Assembly (NCBI GenBank): GCA_964522105.1
Contig: CAZFVA010000005.1
Location: 73,802-137,801 of the forward strand
Direction of reading: 5' to 3'
Length of the DNA: 64,000 bases
Source: JAGOFO01 sp964522105
GTDB taxonomy: Bacteria > Myxococcota_A > UBA9042 > DTJE01
The stretch's first letter is position 1; the number at the start of each line of letters is the position of its first letter. The position numbers and the translations under genes are program-made. Shown here one piece after another: positions 10,201 through 18,535 of the stretch. A model generated the notes under the pieces. It saw nothing but the letters and a program-made list of their open reading frames with translations, was not told the origin of the DNA and made no database searches.

Positions 10201-13200
10201 ATAAGCCTGATACGGGCTTCGGCCGGTGCATTCTGCGAGATGTTCTGCAGACTTGCGATCAGCCGTTCGGCCATGTCGGCATTCACGCCGACGTCAACAA
10301 GCCTGTCTAACAGGTCATTGTTGGATGGCATCGTACCAAGCGCGTAGGCCAGCGTGTCAAAACACGCTGTCAGATTGCCGCGTTCAAACTCGATGTCCGC
10401 GATGTCCATCAGGTTTTCAACGCAGGCTTCCGGTGACAGGCACAGCACGGCGCGGCTTCGAAGCACAGCAACAAGCCGGTCCTGGCAGTCGGGCCTGCCT
10501 TTGAAACTGGTTTCCAGAATATCAAGCAGCGCCGGAACAAAATCTTCCCGACCGCTGATGCTTGTGTCGTTAACCAGATTTTCCGCAAAAACCAGCAGGT
10601 CTTCGCGGTTCGATGCGGCCCGGATGGCCGACGAAATGTACCGGGCGGCTTCACGCGGCAGCTTTAACTGTTCGCGATAAATGACGGCGATCTTGAAGTT
10701 GATGTCCGGGGCATCAGACGCGTGCTGCGGGATCGAAGCCTTGTGTTCCAGATGGGAAATCAGCTCCGAGAATCTTCCATGTTCGTAAAGCAGGTCTTCA
10801 AGCATTGAGTCGGCATCGGGATCGTACCCCTGCGACGAAATGTTGCGGACTGTGTAGATTGCTTCGTCAACCATGCCGTGCGCAGACGCGAACAGAGCCT
10901 TTTCAATCAGGGTCTGTCTGCGGTCGTCAACTGACTGAGCGTCAGCGAGCCTGTCAAACATCGACATCGCCGAATCAACATCTTCCGTGGCCTTGTACAG
11001 TAAAAGCAGGTCGCCCAGAAATACCGGGTCCTCCCCTTCAAACGGAAGGGCCTTTTCCATGGCCTTTACAGCAAGAACCGGTTCCGAAAGCCGCTGGCCG
11101 TACAGTTCGCCAAGCAGCCTTGAAAGTCGCGCCTCAAGGGCCGGTTCGATGCTGTCGAGGTGGTCGTCCGATGCGTTCTGATTTCCGTCCGTTATACCGA
11201 CCCATCCCCCGAATACGGCGGCAGCTTCGGCGTATCGCCCTGTTTCAGTCGCCAGGGACATTAAACCTGTTATGTTTTCGTCGTTCGGACACAGCTCCAC
11301 AGAAAGCAGGAAGTCTTCAAATGCCCCTGCTGCATCGTTGAATTCTGCAAACTTCAGGTTGCCGGATTCCACCAGCAGGCCAGCCCTCTGCGCGTTCGAT
11401 TCGGTGCGTCCGAGCCTGGTTTCAATGGTCGAGATCAGTTCTGCCGAATTTCCCTTCTGGCGGTACTGTGTCTGCAGAATATTGCCGGCGACGTCGGTAT
11501 CCCGCCCCGACGCAAATATTTTGGCTACCTGCGCAAGCGCGGCATCATTTTCGCCACCAGTCAGAATTGATTTAAGAATTTCAAGGGCTTCTGTGGTCTG
11601 GTCCAGATTATCAGACAAGACTACGGCTAGTTCGCAATCCAGCCTTGTGCGGTCCCACGCCGTTACCGCGATTTCGCGTTCCTTTCGAAGAACGTCGGCA
11701 AGCTCCATAAAACGCTCGGATCTTTCCAGTGTCCTGTGCAGGCCGGCCAGTGCCATCCTGTCAGGTTCATCCGAGGCGGCCAGAGCCGACGAATACGAAT
11801 CGGCAGCCTGTGTGTCGTCGCCAAGCAGGTCTTCATAAAGCCCGCCCAGTCGCATCAAAATGTCTTTCTTTCCGCTGTCAGTGCGTGATGATTCAAGACG
11901 ACGAATCAGGACATGCTCGAGCGCGGTGTAGTCTTCCTGTTGAATCGCAATAGTTTCAAGTAGATCAAGGGCTTTGATCGTGTTCGGATCAATATCAAGA
12001 ACGCGTTCAAATGCGCTGCGGGCTTCCTGATGGAACAGCAGACGGTCGCCGTAAATTGAACCGAGTTCCATCAGCAGGTCTTTACGCCATGCCTCGTCCT
12101 CTACCCGAAGAACAACCTCTTCAATCAGCTCTGTCAGCGGTTGCCACAGTCCGGCGTCGGCCGCCGTCTTTCGTGCAATCTGAAGCAGCTTCGGCAGGCC
12201 ATCAAGGTTGGTGTCAATCCTGACAGCAGCGGCTACTGCTTCAAAAGCTTCAACCGGCTTGTCAGAGTCAGAGTACATTTTGTGAAGCAGCAGGTAATCA
12301 GCTTTTTGCGCGGCGACGTCCATTCCGGTCCTGGCCAGGGCCTTCAGGGTCCGCTCCAGTCGCGCATTGTCCCTGCGATCTGCCGCGAGGGCCAGTACCT
12401 TCCGGCCGGTCACCGAGTCAGCAGGATCAGCAATGAACGCCTGTTCAAGGTAATCAAGGGCGCGGGCCGGTTCGCGCAGGTCGGTTTCAAATGCACGGGC
12501 CAGAATAAGGTTCAGCGCCTTCTTGATCCCCGCGTTTTCTTCACGGGATTCACGCTGGCCAAGCACCGCCACGAACCGTCGGATGTCATTGCGACGTTTG
12601 TAAAGTGCATAGACTGCGTCAAAATCTTCCTGATCGATGAAAATCTGCTCAAGCCGCCGCGACGCAGTTTCGTCGCCACCGTCAAGTTCAAGAATTCGCT
12701 GGTAAATCTGCCCGGCCTGCAGGACATCACCCATCCGGTCAAGGTAGATTTCGCCAAGCTTGTGAAGAAGCTCGATCCTGCGCTTCAATGGCATGGGACA
12801 ATCAATTTCAGTCGCAAGGAAGGCTGCGTAATCCTTCCACTTTTCAAGACGCGTAAACAGGTGATGAAGGTTTTCACGCGCTTCGCGGCAAGTCCCGTTC
12901 AGCCTGTAGGCTTCCTGGTAAAGTTCAAGAGCCTCGTCATGGCGCAGCAGCCGGTCACGAGCCATTGCGGCAGCGCTCAGCAGCACCTGCTCGCGGTCGG
13001 GGCCGGTAACCATGTCAAGCTCGCGGCGCAGCATCAGGTACAGTTTTTCCTGATTGTGCTTGTGCTTGTAGATAGTCTTGAGCTTCTTGACGACGTCCAG
13101 ATTCTGCGGGTCGATCTCGAGCATCTTTTCCAGGAACGGAATTGCCTGGGTTTCGTTCGACATACGGTCAATCGCGATTTCCGAAATCCGCTGAAAAAGT

Positions 13201-14825
13201 TCAAGCATTTCAGCAGGTTCTTCCGTTATCTCGACTTTCTTCTGAAGCACTTTCAAAAGATCGGGCCATCTTTCCGACGACTCGTAACCACGCGCCAGAG
13301 TATCTAAAGCCTGCGTGTTTGAAGGCGAAATCTCGACGATTCGGGCATATGCGGCAAGCATGCTGTCCTGACTTGGCTGCTTGTCCGGATGCTGGTAAAT
13401 CTCGACGATTCTGAACAACAGACTGACTTTCTGTTCAACATCATCGGCCGGCAGTCTACGCAGCCGGTCGTTATAGAACTCGACCAGTGCATGCCATTTT
13501 CCAGACTTTTCAAGTAGAGCTATCAGGGCCTCGAAAGCCGCGCTGTTTTCAGGGGAAATAGTCAGTATGCGTTTCTGTGCCTCGGCCGCGCGGTCGAGGT
13601 TATTCAGTTTGTTTTCGGCGACATCGGCCATGACCTGGTTGATGCGGATACGCTCGGCGTCAGACTCAACAATTGAAAGTTCAAACTGGAGCGTGGCGAA
13701 CTGTTTCTGCCAGTCCTCTTTCCGCCCGTGATACCAGACATAAAATTCCAGCGCGTCGATACTGCGCGGATCAACTGCCCGCAGCCGCCGCCAGACCTTT
13801 TCGGATTCGTCATCCCGGCCGAGTTCCATCAGCGTCCGGCCCTGCCACTTCAGGATTGCCGGTTCTGCCTGAGTCCCGACAACGTTGCGCCTGAGTGACT
13901 CAAAAAATGAAACCGCGCGGTCAAGAGACCCCGATTTTCTAAGGATATCAAGGTATATTCCGCTGGCTGGCTCGTTTGTTCTGTCGGCTTCAAGGGCGGT
14001 CTCGACAGTCGAAATCGCCGTGGCATCATCTTCAGCTGCCAGTTGCAGCAAAGACGCATCAATCAGCACTGCTGCCCTGTCCGGGCCTTCCAGATCAGTG
14101 GCCACGGACATCAAAAGCCGCTGAGCCTGATCCTGCTGACCAAGCTCGGTCATCGTGGTCACGTAAAGCGCCCGCAGTTCACTGTCAGCAGGAGCATCAT
14201 GCAGAGACTGCTCCAGCAATGTGACGGATTTTTCAAGCTTTTCGGGAGTTTTGCCTTTATGCAACCCGGACCGTGTCTTTGCAAGCAGAGCTTCGCGTTC
14301 AGCCTTTCTTCTTGAAGCAGCAAGCGCATCACCCAGTTCAGGTCCATATCTCAGGTTGAATTCCGGGTCGCCCGATCCCGCAAGCAACTTAAGCATCCGA
14401 ATTCTGGTCTGGTCATCAAGGCTGGATGAGTAACGGTCATAAACAGACGCCATTCCCCTGGGGTTCAGGCTAAGAATGGACGCAGCAATCCTGGAAATTT
14501 CGGCTGAATCGGAGTCCATCAGGTCGGTGCGGAATATGTCGGAAGCGGCAGCGGCCACTTTTCCGGCAATATCGGCCCGGTTGGATGAAGAATCCTCTGT
14601 CAGATGGGATGAAACTGCCCATGACAGAAGAAGGTTTGCGGTCAGTCTGGTCCATGAAGCAAGTGTTGCGATGTCATCGGAATCCAGCACGTGCTCGCGT
14701 ATAAGCGAGAGCACCTCGCCAAGTTCCTGTCCGGACAGGTCAGGAACGAATTCCTGCAATGCCGAACTGTCGCGACTGCCTGAAATAATGCCATCGAAAA
14801 TCTGACCAATCCGGGCGATGTTCAT
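4215..14825 (-). CDS. Giant TPR-repeat protein (3536 residues)
   Basis: A single uninterrupted frame of 3536 codons. Nearly the whole protein is made of paired amphipathic helices of TPR type, with recurring Asp-Pro turns at repeat ends (EIDPQNLDVV, SDPDNGIAID, ALTTDPYADRAAVGLERL). The start MNIARIGQIF has no signal peptide and I see no membrane helix, so it should be a cytoplasmic alpha-solenoid, probably a protein-interaction scaffold. The ATG at 14825 has AGGAG about 12 bases upstream, a rather long spacing. nadB starts 4 bases after its stop. Giant TPR proteins occur in myxobacteria; Myxococcus AgmK/GltI, a gliding protein of similar size, is the closest comparison I can recall, but TPR similarity is not evidence of orthology. 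Function unknown. Confidence 0.85.
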   Translation of the reverse strand: MNIARIGQIFDGIISGSRDSSALQEFVPDLSGQELGEVLSLIREHVLDSDDIATLASWTRLTANLLLSWAVSSHLTEDSSSNRADIAGKVAAAASDIFRTDLMDSDSAEISRIAASILSLNPRGMASVYDRYSSSLDDQTRIRMLKLLAGSGDPEFNLRYGPELGDALAASRRKAEREALLAKTRSGLHKGKTPEKLEKSVTLLEQSLHDAPADSELRALYVTTMTELGQQDQAQRLLMSVATDLEGPDRAAVLIDASLLQLAAEDDATAISTVETALEADRTNEPASGIYLDILRKSGSLDRAVSFFESLRRNVVGTQAEPAILKWQGRTLMELGRDDESEKVWRRLRAVDPRSIDALEFYVWYHGRKEDWQKQFATLQFELSIVESDAERIRINQVMADVAENKLNNLDRAAEAQKRILTISPENSAAFEALIALLEKSGKWHALVEFYNDRLRRLPADDVEQKVSLLFRIVEIYQHPDKQPSQDSMLAAYARIVEISPSNTQALDTLARGYESSERWPDLLKVLQKKVEITEEPAEMLELFQRISEIAIDRMSNETQAIPFLEKMLEIDPQNLDVVKKLKTIYKHKHNQEKLYLMLRRELDMVTGPDREQVLLSAAAMARDRLLRHDEALELYQEAYRLNGTCREARENLHHLFTRLEKWKDYAAFLATEIDCPMPLKRRIELLHKLGEIYLDRMGDVLQAGQIYQRILELDGGDETASRRLEQIFIDQEDFDAVYALYKRRNDIRRFVAVLGQRESREENAGIKKALNLILARAFETDLREPARALDYLEQAFIADPADSVTGRKVLALAADRRDNARLERTLKALARTGMDVAAQKADYLLLHKMYSDSDKPVEAFEAVAAAVRIDTNLDGLPKLLQIARKTAADAGLWQPLTELIEEVVLRVEDEAWRKDLLMELGSIYGDRLLFHQEARSAFERVLDIDPNTIKALDLLETIAIQQEDYTALEHVLIRRLESSRTDSGKKDILMRLGGLYEDLLGDDTQAADSYSSALAASDEPDRMALAGLHRTLERSERFMELADVLRKEREIAVTAWDRTRLDCELAVVLSDNLDQTTEALEILKSILTGGENDAALAQVAKIFASGRDTDVAGNILQTQYRQKGNSAELISTIETRLGRTESNAQRAGLLVESGNLKFAEFNDAAGAFEDFLLSVELCPNDENITGLMSLATETGRYAEAAAVFGGWVGITDGNQNASDDHLDSIEPALEARLSRLLGELYGQRLSEPVLAVKAMEKALPFEGEDPVFLGDLLLLYKATEDVDSAMSMFDRLADAQSVDDRRQTLIEKALFASAHGMVDEAIYTVRNISSQGYDPDADSMLEDLLYEHGRFSELISHLEHKASIPQHASDAPDINFKIAVIYREQLKLPREAARYISSAIRAASNREDLLVFAENLVNDTSISGREDFVPALLDILETSFKGRPDCQDRLVAVLRSRAVLCLSPEACVENLMDIADIEFERGNLTACFDTLAYALGTMPSNNDLLDRLVDVGVNADMAERLIASLQNISQNAPAEARIRLMMASADVAAKQLNDHERAAAIYRELNELFPRNLLILKALDSELSGLNQDSARIPLLHEMADLAASLDDKREIRLDAAMLAMRAGQLTAAVEALTFVIESRPDEDAVDVLATEAATILIEAAERLDDAGLKTSTHLLLGHYHEDLSRRRGHLVTAATIIRDGLGDPARALTVFLEVLEKFPTDLTARNAARALAREIDDTTILLKLIGEDLELAEDDFQRNAALVEIAKLYSRTDIHNPDAALDAVKKVIATDPNHPGALDVAVGFFDDPGFAAEAARIVEDAAEVTDNKSLLIDALNVLVRYESVSRKKISILKRIGKSCVELSRHAEAIAAFGAAFLEMPMVEDSFITLYDELVRQQKPDLAVDWVRSACTGSTTDVGDRNTVRLRAANRLVEHGQHLTEAMSLLDDAIEEKGDDKAVIVAMCDLALRMGDHQRYVRTLQFKIIHVLERTDERADAWLDCALVYANNLADPASAETCYREVLAIRPLDREALDVLSDILTTRGDSAGLRSLWRDELFNLEEIRPDRRDDERIAWLRKNIAESTLDAGLHQEALDIAFRILDGSKFEATCLDTVIRVYKETLDPIFFTAVTNLLDRHSENMRLLDLYRFVAAKSGIEPGTEYCLRHAIEIEETLELDDLRFEDLNRLIAIVPEDQDVRRNLEVTGRRLGRIADVVAAIEKTFQDNQDKPVAYELALALALILEKELGRPEEAASYLRVAFLRRPDDQKVVNRLGDIYESLGQFHELALLYENLGDLADDPRERIAHYFKAYEVVRHSVEDAEAAAEILKKVLDSDPDNGIAIDNIEAIYRETENYQELVVWVRRKSEIAESPADRRELLLELAEILGDRLERRDEAVAVLETMLEEFPQDEDVWVLLERTVLAAGKFEEIADMYVRKAGQIKGIAEQLAALKKAASVYEGQLADRFAAMQVLQSILKIDPADKYAFVRLSDLLDASGDFENLITLLKNRLAVSQVSADQVELNTQIGEVWDVKLNDPDAAISHYKAALTTDPYADRAAVGLERLMAEGTRAIDAAHILESVYEATGEYVKLVAVLRSEVALLDQPEDRTPVLVKMAEVTINRLDGASQALTILGDALRDDPSNDEVLNHIHSIAGDKRLWSTAYEIVAPVADAAADSNTSMKLHLFAGKLAAGPLSNPTLAARHFTVYLSMNSDDLEVLGKLEDAYIQLNRKEDQARILRRRIGLAGDDAGADMRLRLASVLIEDATDVEGAFEQVRTVLVNDPANAEAIRLMSNLSAEPIVGRHAMDALRRAFTDSKDDTGLLWAVEAQIERSHETSDLLELHNQAAAAAARLGKAHLELTHLGKALSLDPSDDNLLDRILAAAASSRDGKLAWNVLRMAAQAASWPDLEKKLLLTGVKLAADLGHESPAEIETALRRVMEIDPSSREALEALDNEYSMAGRIEDLIKVLRHRLRLDLGVSERIDVLIRIAGLLETRREFKAAAEAFEEASSLGAGDLDTLKRLRKCYEQTDDVQGQVDTIERLSSATPDVAGRLALLLEAAGLQETVLHDLPAARATLERVVSLDPIGTAARRRLESIYEQLEEYEPLVRILGYAIDSDLPLDERVRSALKATSIAENRLENMGVALGFARKAAQIDPGAPTVIDELLRLYYKSEDWTSLISIIRRKAQNEADSTEKVLLLARACDIARDKLGDHALAGTIAREIIAVNPNHPEALLTLARMMESKDQDTEALKLFRRLQEAAIDENHRIDALLGTARILMKRGESGEEVRTALQEAAAINPKHPAVNEFLKKVYSERGDFAKVVEVLLRDLKNAESDEDRAGICMDIAETYLKKLNQGDKFIQYAEEAHRYRKDDPRVVAGIVKFYLKTGDEQKAVPYLEWLVNYLEAKRRLRELPPYAHELGRILEAAGDLTRAVEYYRICHEHDASNINNTLALARLHVRNRDMEKAMRVLQPLLLRIDALEPEQKKEVLLSIAGIHESRGDMKKARQFVTRLLSDQPDCREAREALSRL

Positions 14826-15033
14826 CAGTATTTCAGTCTCCTGGTATGCCTGTTGTACCTATCCGAATTTGTACCTTGTACAGCCGATGTTGGCAAGCCT
14901 TCCGCAAGCCTTCCGCCAATGTTTTGCATGGTTTTTATTGTTCTAAACAGAATGTTTTGCCTGATGCCGTTTTGATACCTTCAATCATAGCCGATTCCCT
15001 GATATTGTCAGCTTGAAAAGTCTGGGGAAAGTC
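14826..15033. promoter_or_regulatory. Divergent intergenic region between giant TPR gene and dnaE, with direct repeats
   Basis: This 208-base region must hold the start signals of both divergent genes. It contains an 11-base unit, GCAAGCCTTCC, twice in tandem at 14893-14914. A 10-base direct repeat, AATGTTTTGC, is at 14918-14927 and 14951-14960, exactly 33 bases (about three helical turns) apart. Such phasing could suit a DNA-binding regulator, but this is inference. No convincing -35/-10 pair was found for either gene. Confidence 0.35.
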
Positions 15034-18000
15034 ATGTCCTTCGTTCATCTTCATCTTCATTCGCACTACACGATTTTGAACTCAACAATAAGGGTTCAGG
15101 ACATAGTTCCAAAGGTCATTTCCGCCGGTATGAACGCGGTGGCGCTGACCGATACGATGAACGTGTTCGGGTCAATGGAATTAAGTAATCTGGTCAAGGA
15201 TAAAGGCGTCAAAGCTATATATGGCGCGGAACTTCTGGTTGCCGAAGATAACGTAAGTCAGCCGTATCACCTGGTCGTTCTGTGCCGCAACAAGGCCGGT
15301 TTTGCAAATCTGCGCTATATCCTTTCACGGGCGGCTGTAAACAGTCCCCGGGAAGATGTTCACTGCACCGACAAGGCCACCCTGCGCCTGCATTCTGAAG
15401 GCCTGATCGCTTTGTCAGCGTGTCTGGGCGGCGAGATTCCGCAGGCGATAATGCGCGGCATCCCCGGCAAGGCCGAATCAGCGGTGGCCGAATACCTTTC
15501 AATATTCGGCGCGGGGAATTTTTACCTTGAGCTTGAAGCGAACGAACTTCAGGAGCAGAAGTCGATCAACCGCGAGCTGGCTGCTCTTGGAAACCGGCTT
15601 GGCGTTCCGTGCGTAGCGACGAACAACGTCCATTACCTGAACCGCGAAGACGCTGCCGCCCACGCAGTCCTGGTCGCAATTGCCAAGCGAAGAACGCTGT
15701 CGATTGAATCGCTTGATAACTTTCCGCTTGATTCGTTCCATTTTGCCAGCGAAGCCGAGATGCGTCAGGCATTTGCATGGTTTCCCGAGGCTGTCGATAA
15801 CGCCGGTCTGATTGCCGACAGCATCGAATCTGAAACAATTACAAAGACTAAGGATCACCATTTTCCGACCTTTATACCGCCTGAAGATTGCCCCAACGCC
15901 GACTATCTTGCGAAGCTTGCGCGGGCCGGTCTGGAAAAACGCCTGAATTCGTCAAGAAAGACCGGTCATGAGAAGCCTGCGCAGGAATACCATGACCGCC
16001 TGGAACATGAACTGGGCATTATCACGACCCTGCACTACGACGCTTACTATCTGGTCGTTGAAGACTTCATCAGATGGAGCCGCGAGCACAACGTACCTGT
16101 CGGCCCCGGGCGCGGTTCCGGCGCCGGGTCGCTTGTCGCTTATGCCGTCGGAATCACAGACGTTGACCCGCTTTCATACGACCTGCTTTTCGAGCGTTTT
16201 CTGAATTCTGAGCGAATTTCACCGCCCGACTTTGATATTGATTTCTGCAAGGTCAAACGTGCCGAAACAATTGACTATGTTACGAACAGATACGGACGCG
16301 AGTATGTCAGCCAGATCGTCACATTCGGAACGTTGAAGGCCAAGGCTGCTTTGAAGGATGCTGCCCGCGTTCTTGGCTTTTCGTTCGCCGAAAGTGACAC
16401 GATTTCCAAGATGATTCCCGGTGGCGATCCGAAGATGACGCTGAAAAAGGCGTGGGATATGGAACACCGGATTCCCATACTTTGTGAATCTGAAAGTCGT
16501 TTCGGGCGCCTGTGGGACCTTTCGTTGAAGATTGAAGGGCTGGCCAGGCAGACCGGTAAACATGCGGCAGGCGTCGTAATTGCTGACAGGCCGGTTGAAG
16601 AGTATTCGCCGCTATATGTCAACGACGACGGCTCGATCGTTACCCAGTACGACATGGCACATCTGGACTACGTCGGGTTGATCAAATTCGACTTTCTGGG
16701 GTTGCTGTCGCTGACCGTGATTGACCACGCTCTTTCAAACATAAAGCTTAGAAAAGACAAGAATTTTGACCTGAATCTAATCCCTCTGGATGACAAGGCG
16801 ACATTTGATCTGGTCTGTGCCGGGAAGACGGCCGGGGTGTTTCAGCTTGAAACCAGGGGCATCACTGAACTTGTCAAGCGCGTAAAGCCGGATTCAGTCG
16901 AAGACATCGTCGCAACTATCGCGCTTTTCAGGCCAGGCCCGCTTCAGAACAAGATGGACGAAGAGTTCATCGCGGTTAAACACAATCACAAGAAGGCCGA
17001 GTACGCGCACGAACTTCTGAAGCCGATCCTGAAAGACACTTACGGAACGATCCTGTATCAGGAACAGGTAATGCTGATTGCGTCCGAGCTTGGCGGCTTC
17101 TCGCTTGGACAGGCCGATATTCTGCGAAAAGGCATGGGCAAGAAGGACGCCGATGCCCTTGAAAGGCAGAAGATTCCATTTGTTGAAGGTTGCAGCGCAA
17201 AAGGCATTAAAGAATCTGTTGCGGTGGAACTGTTTGATAAGCTGGCCAAGTTCGGTTCGTACGGTTTCAACAAGAGCCACAGCGTCGCGTACGCTTATCT
17301 GTCATATCAGATGGCCTACCTGAAGGCGCACTTCCCTGTCGAATTCATATGCGCCGTTCTGTATGCGAAGAAAGACAATCAGGAAGACGTCATGCGATTC
17401 CTGCATGAAGCCCGCGAGTCCGGAATTCGTGTGCTTCCACCTGACGTTAACAGGTCTGACGCCGATTTCACCGTCGAAGACGTCGTAAACGAAGGCGGCA
17501 CCGTCGGGGCAATCAGGTTCGGACTTACGGCGGTCAAAGGCGTTGGCGTGGCGGCAATTGACCTGGTGACAGACGCAAGAAAGGATGGCCCGTTCAAGAG
17601 CGTGGCCGATTTCCTTTCAAGGATTGATACGCGCAAGGTGAACAGGCGCGTTATTGAATGTCTGATTAAAGCCGGTGCATTTGATGAGTTTGGTGACACC
17701 AGGCGCGCGCTTTTTGAGGGCCTTGGTGTGTTGATGGATTCTGCGGCCAGTCTGCGGGATGATCGCGAGTCCGGACAGTTCGGTCTGTTTGACATGGGTG
17801 GCCCGTCATCCGAGTCCGTGATGTCCGGCGCGCCCCATGTTGATGAATGGCCGCTGAAGGATAAGCTCGGTTTTGAACGCGAAGCCCTTGGCTACTACGT
17901 GACCGGTCATCCGCTTGACGCATACCGGGACAATCTGAAGAAGTTTGATGTTCGCCGGCTTCTGGATATTTCCGAAGACATGGCAGACCAGGACGTGCTG

Positions 18001-18528
18001 GTATCTGGCATGGTGCTGGCCATATCCGAAAAGATTTCCAAGCGGACCGGCGATCGAATGGCTTTTGTGACTATTGATGACGGCACCGGGCAGATTGAAT
18101 GTGGCGTGTTTTCAAGGATGTACCCGAAATGGGAACAGGTTCGTGATTGCGGTGAACCGCTGATGATCAGTGGCAAACTGAGCGTCGAGTACCCCGGGGA
18201 ATCGGACGAACCGCGTTACAGGATTTCCTGTGATGCAATTCAGCGACTGGACGAGGCAAGGCGAAAGCTTTCCCGCGCAGTTGTGATTCGAATTGACATT
18301 AACAAGGCGTCAAGTGACGTACTGCAGCAGATTAAGTCGGTCACGGATGCCTGTCAGGGGCCGACCCCGGTGGAATTGCACATGACGTGGCCCGGAGTCG
18401 CGTCCATGGTCGTGCGGGCCAATTCCAGGTGGGCAGTCGATCCGGACGCAGAACTTGTCAGAAAACTTACTGCGGTAATCAGAAAGGCCGGGTGCGGACT
18501 GGGTGACGTTCCGGTTGAAATTCTGTAA
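15034..18528 (+). CDS. dnaE: DNA polymerase III alpha subunit
   Basis: Catalytic subunit of the replicative polymerase, 1164 residues. The PHP domain opens with FVHLHLHSHYT. The polymerase core has GPGRGSGAGS near residue 356 and the metal-binding motif PDFDIDF with Asp 399, 401 and 403; Asp 401 and 403 match the E. coli DnaE catalytic pair. YGFNKSHSVAYAY lies near 742 and an OB-fold segment (VLVSGMVLAI, FVTIDDGTGQIECGVF) near 985-1030. The ATG at 15034 is preferred over the upstream TTG at 15013 because GGGGAAA lies 5-6 bases before it and the PHP motif then begins right after the start. It is the DnaE type, without the PolC exonuclease. It converges on the next gene with 7 bases between stops. 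Confidence 0.96.
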   Translation: MSFVHLHLHSHYTILNSTIRVQDIVPKVISAGMNAVALTDTMNVFGSMELSNLVKDKGVKAIYGAELLVAEDNVSQPYHLVVLCRNKAGFANLRYILSRAAVNSPREDVHCTDKATLRLHSEGLIALSACLGGEIPQAIMRGIPGKAESAVAEYLSIFGAGNFYLELEANELQEQKSINRELAALGNRLGVPCVATNNVHYLNREDAAAHAVLVAIAKRRTLSIESLDNFPLDSFHFASEAEMRQAFAWFPEAVDNAGLIADSIESETITKTKDHHFPTFIPPEDCPNADYLAKLARAGLEKRLNSSRKTGHEKPAQEYHDRLEHELGIITTLHYDAYYLVVEDFIRWSREHNVPVGPGRGSGAGSLVAYAVGITDVDPLSYDLLFERFLNSERISPPDFDIDFCKVKRAETIDYVTNRYGREYVSQIVTFGTLKAKAALKDAARVLGFSFAESDTISKMIPGGDPKMTLKKAWDMEHRIPILCESESRFGRLWDLSLKIEGLARQTGKHAAGVVIADRPVEEYSPLYVNDDGSIVTQYDMAHLDYVGLIKFDFLGLLSLTVIDHALSNIKLRKDKNFDLNLIPLDDKATFDLVCAGKTAGVFQLETRGITELVKRVKPDSVEDIVATIALFRPGPLQNKMDEEFIAVKHNHKKAEYAHELLKPILKDTYGTILYQEQVMLIASELGGFSLGQADILRKGMGKKDADALERQKIPFVEGCSAKGIKESVAVELFDKLAKFGSYGFNKSHSVAYAYLSYQMAYLKAHFPVEFICAVLYAKKDNQEDVMRFLHEARESGIRVLPPDVNRSDADFTVEDVVNEGGTVGAIRFGLTAVKGVGVAAIDLVTDARKDGPFKSVADFLSRIDTRKVNRRVIECLIKAGAFDEFGDTRRALFEGLGVLMDSAASLRDDRESGQFGLFDMGGPSSESVMSGAPHVDEWPLKDKLGFEREALGYYVTGHPLDAYRDNLKKFDVRRLLDISEDMADQDVLVSGMVLAISEKISKRTGDRMAFVTIDDGTGQIECGVFSRMYPKWEQVRDCGEPLMISGKLSVEYPGESDEPRYRISCDAIQRLDEARRKLSRAVVIRIDINKASSDVLQQIKSVTDACQGPTPVELHMTWPGVASMVVRANSRWAVDPDAELVRKLTAVIRKAGCGLGDVPVEIL

Positions 18529-18535
18529 CGGTCGC

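Noticed and set aside
4215..14825. TPR-coding DNA as a nucleotide tandem repeat array
   Set aside because: Repeats are seen only at protein level; no near-identical DNA units are visible.
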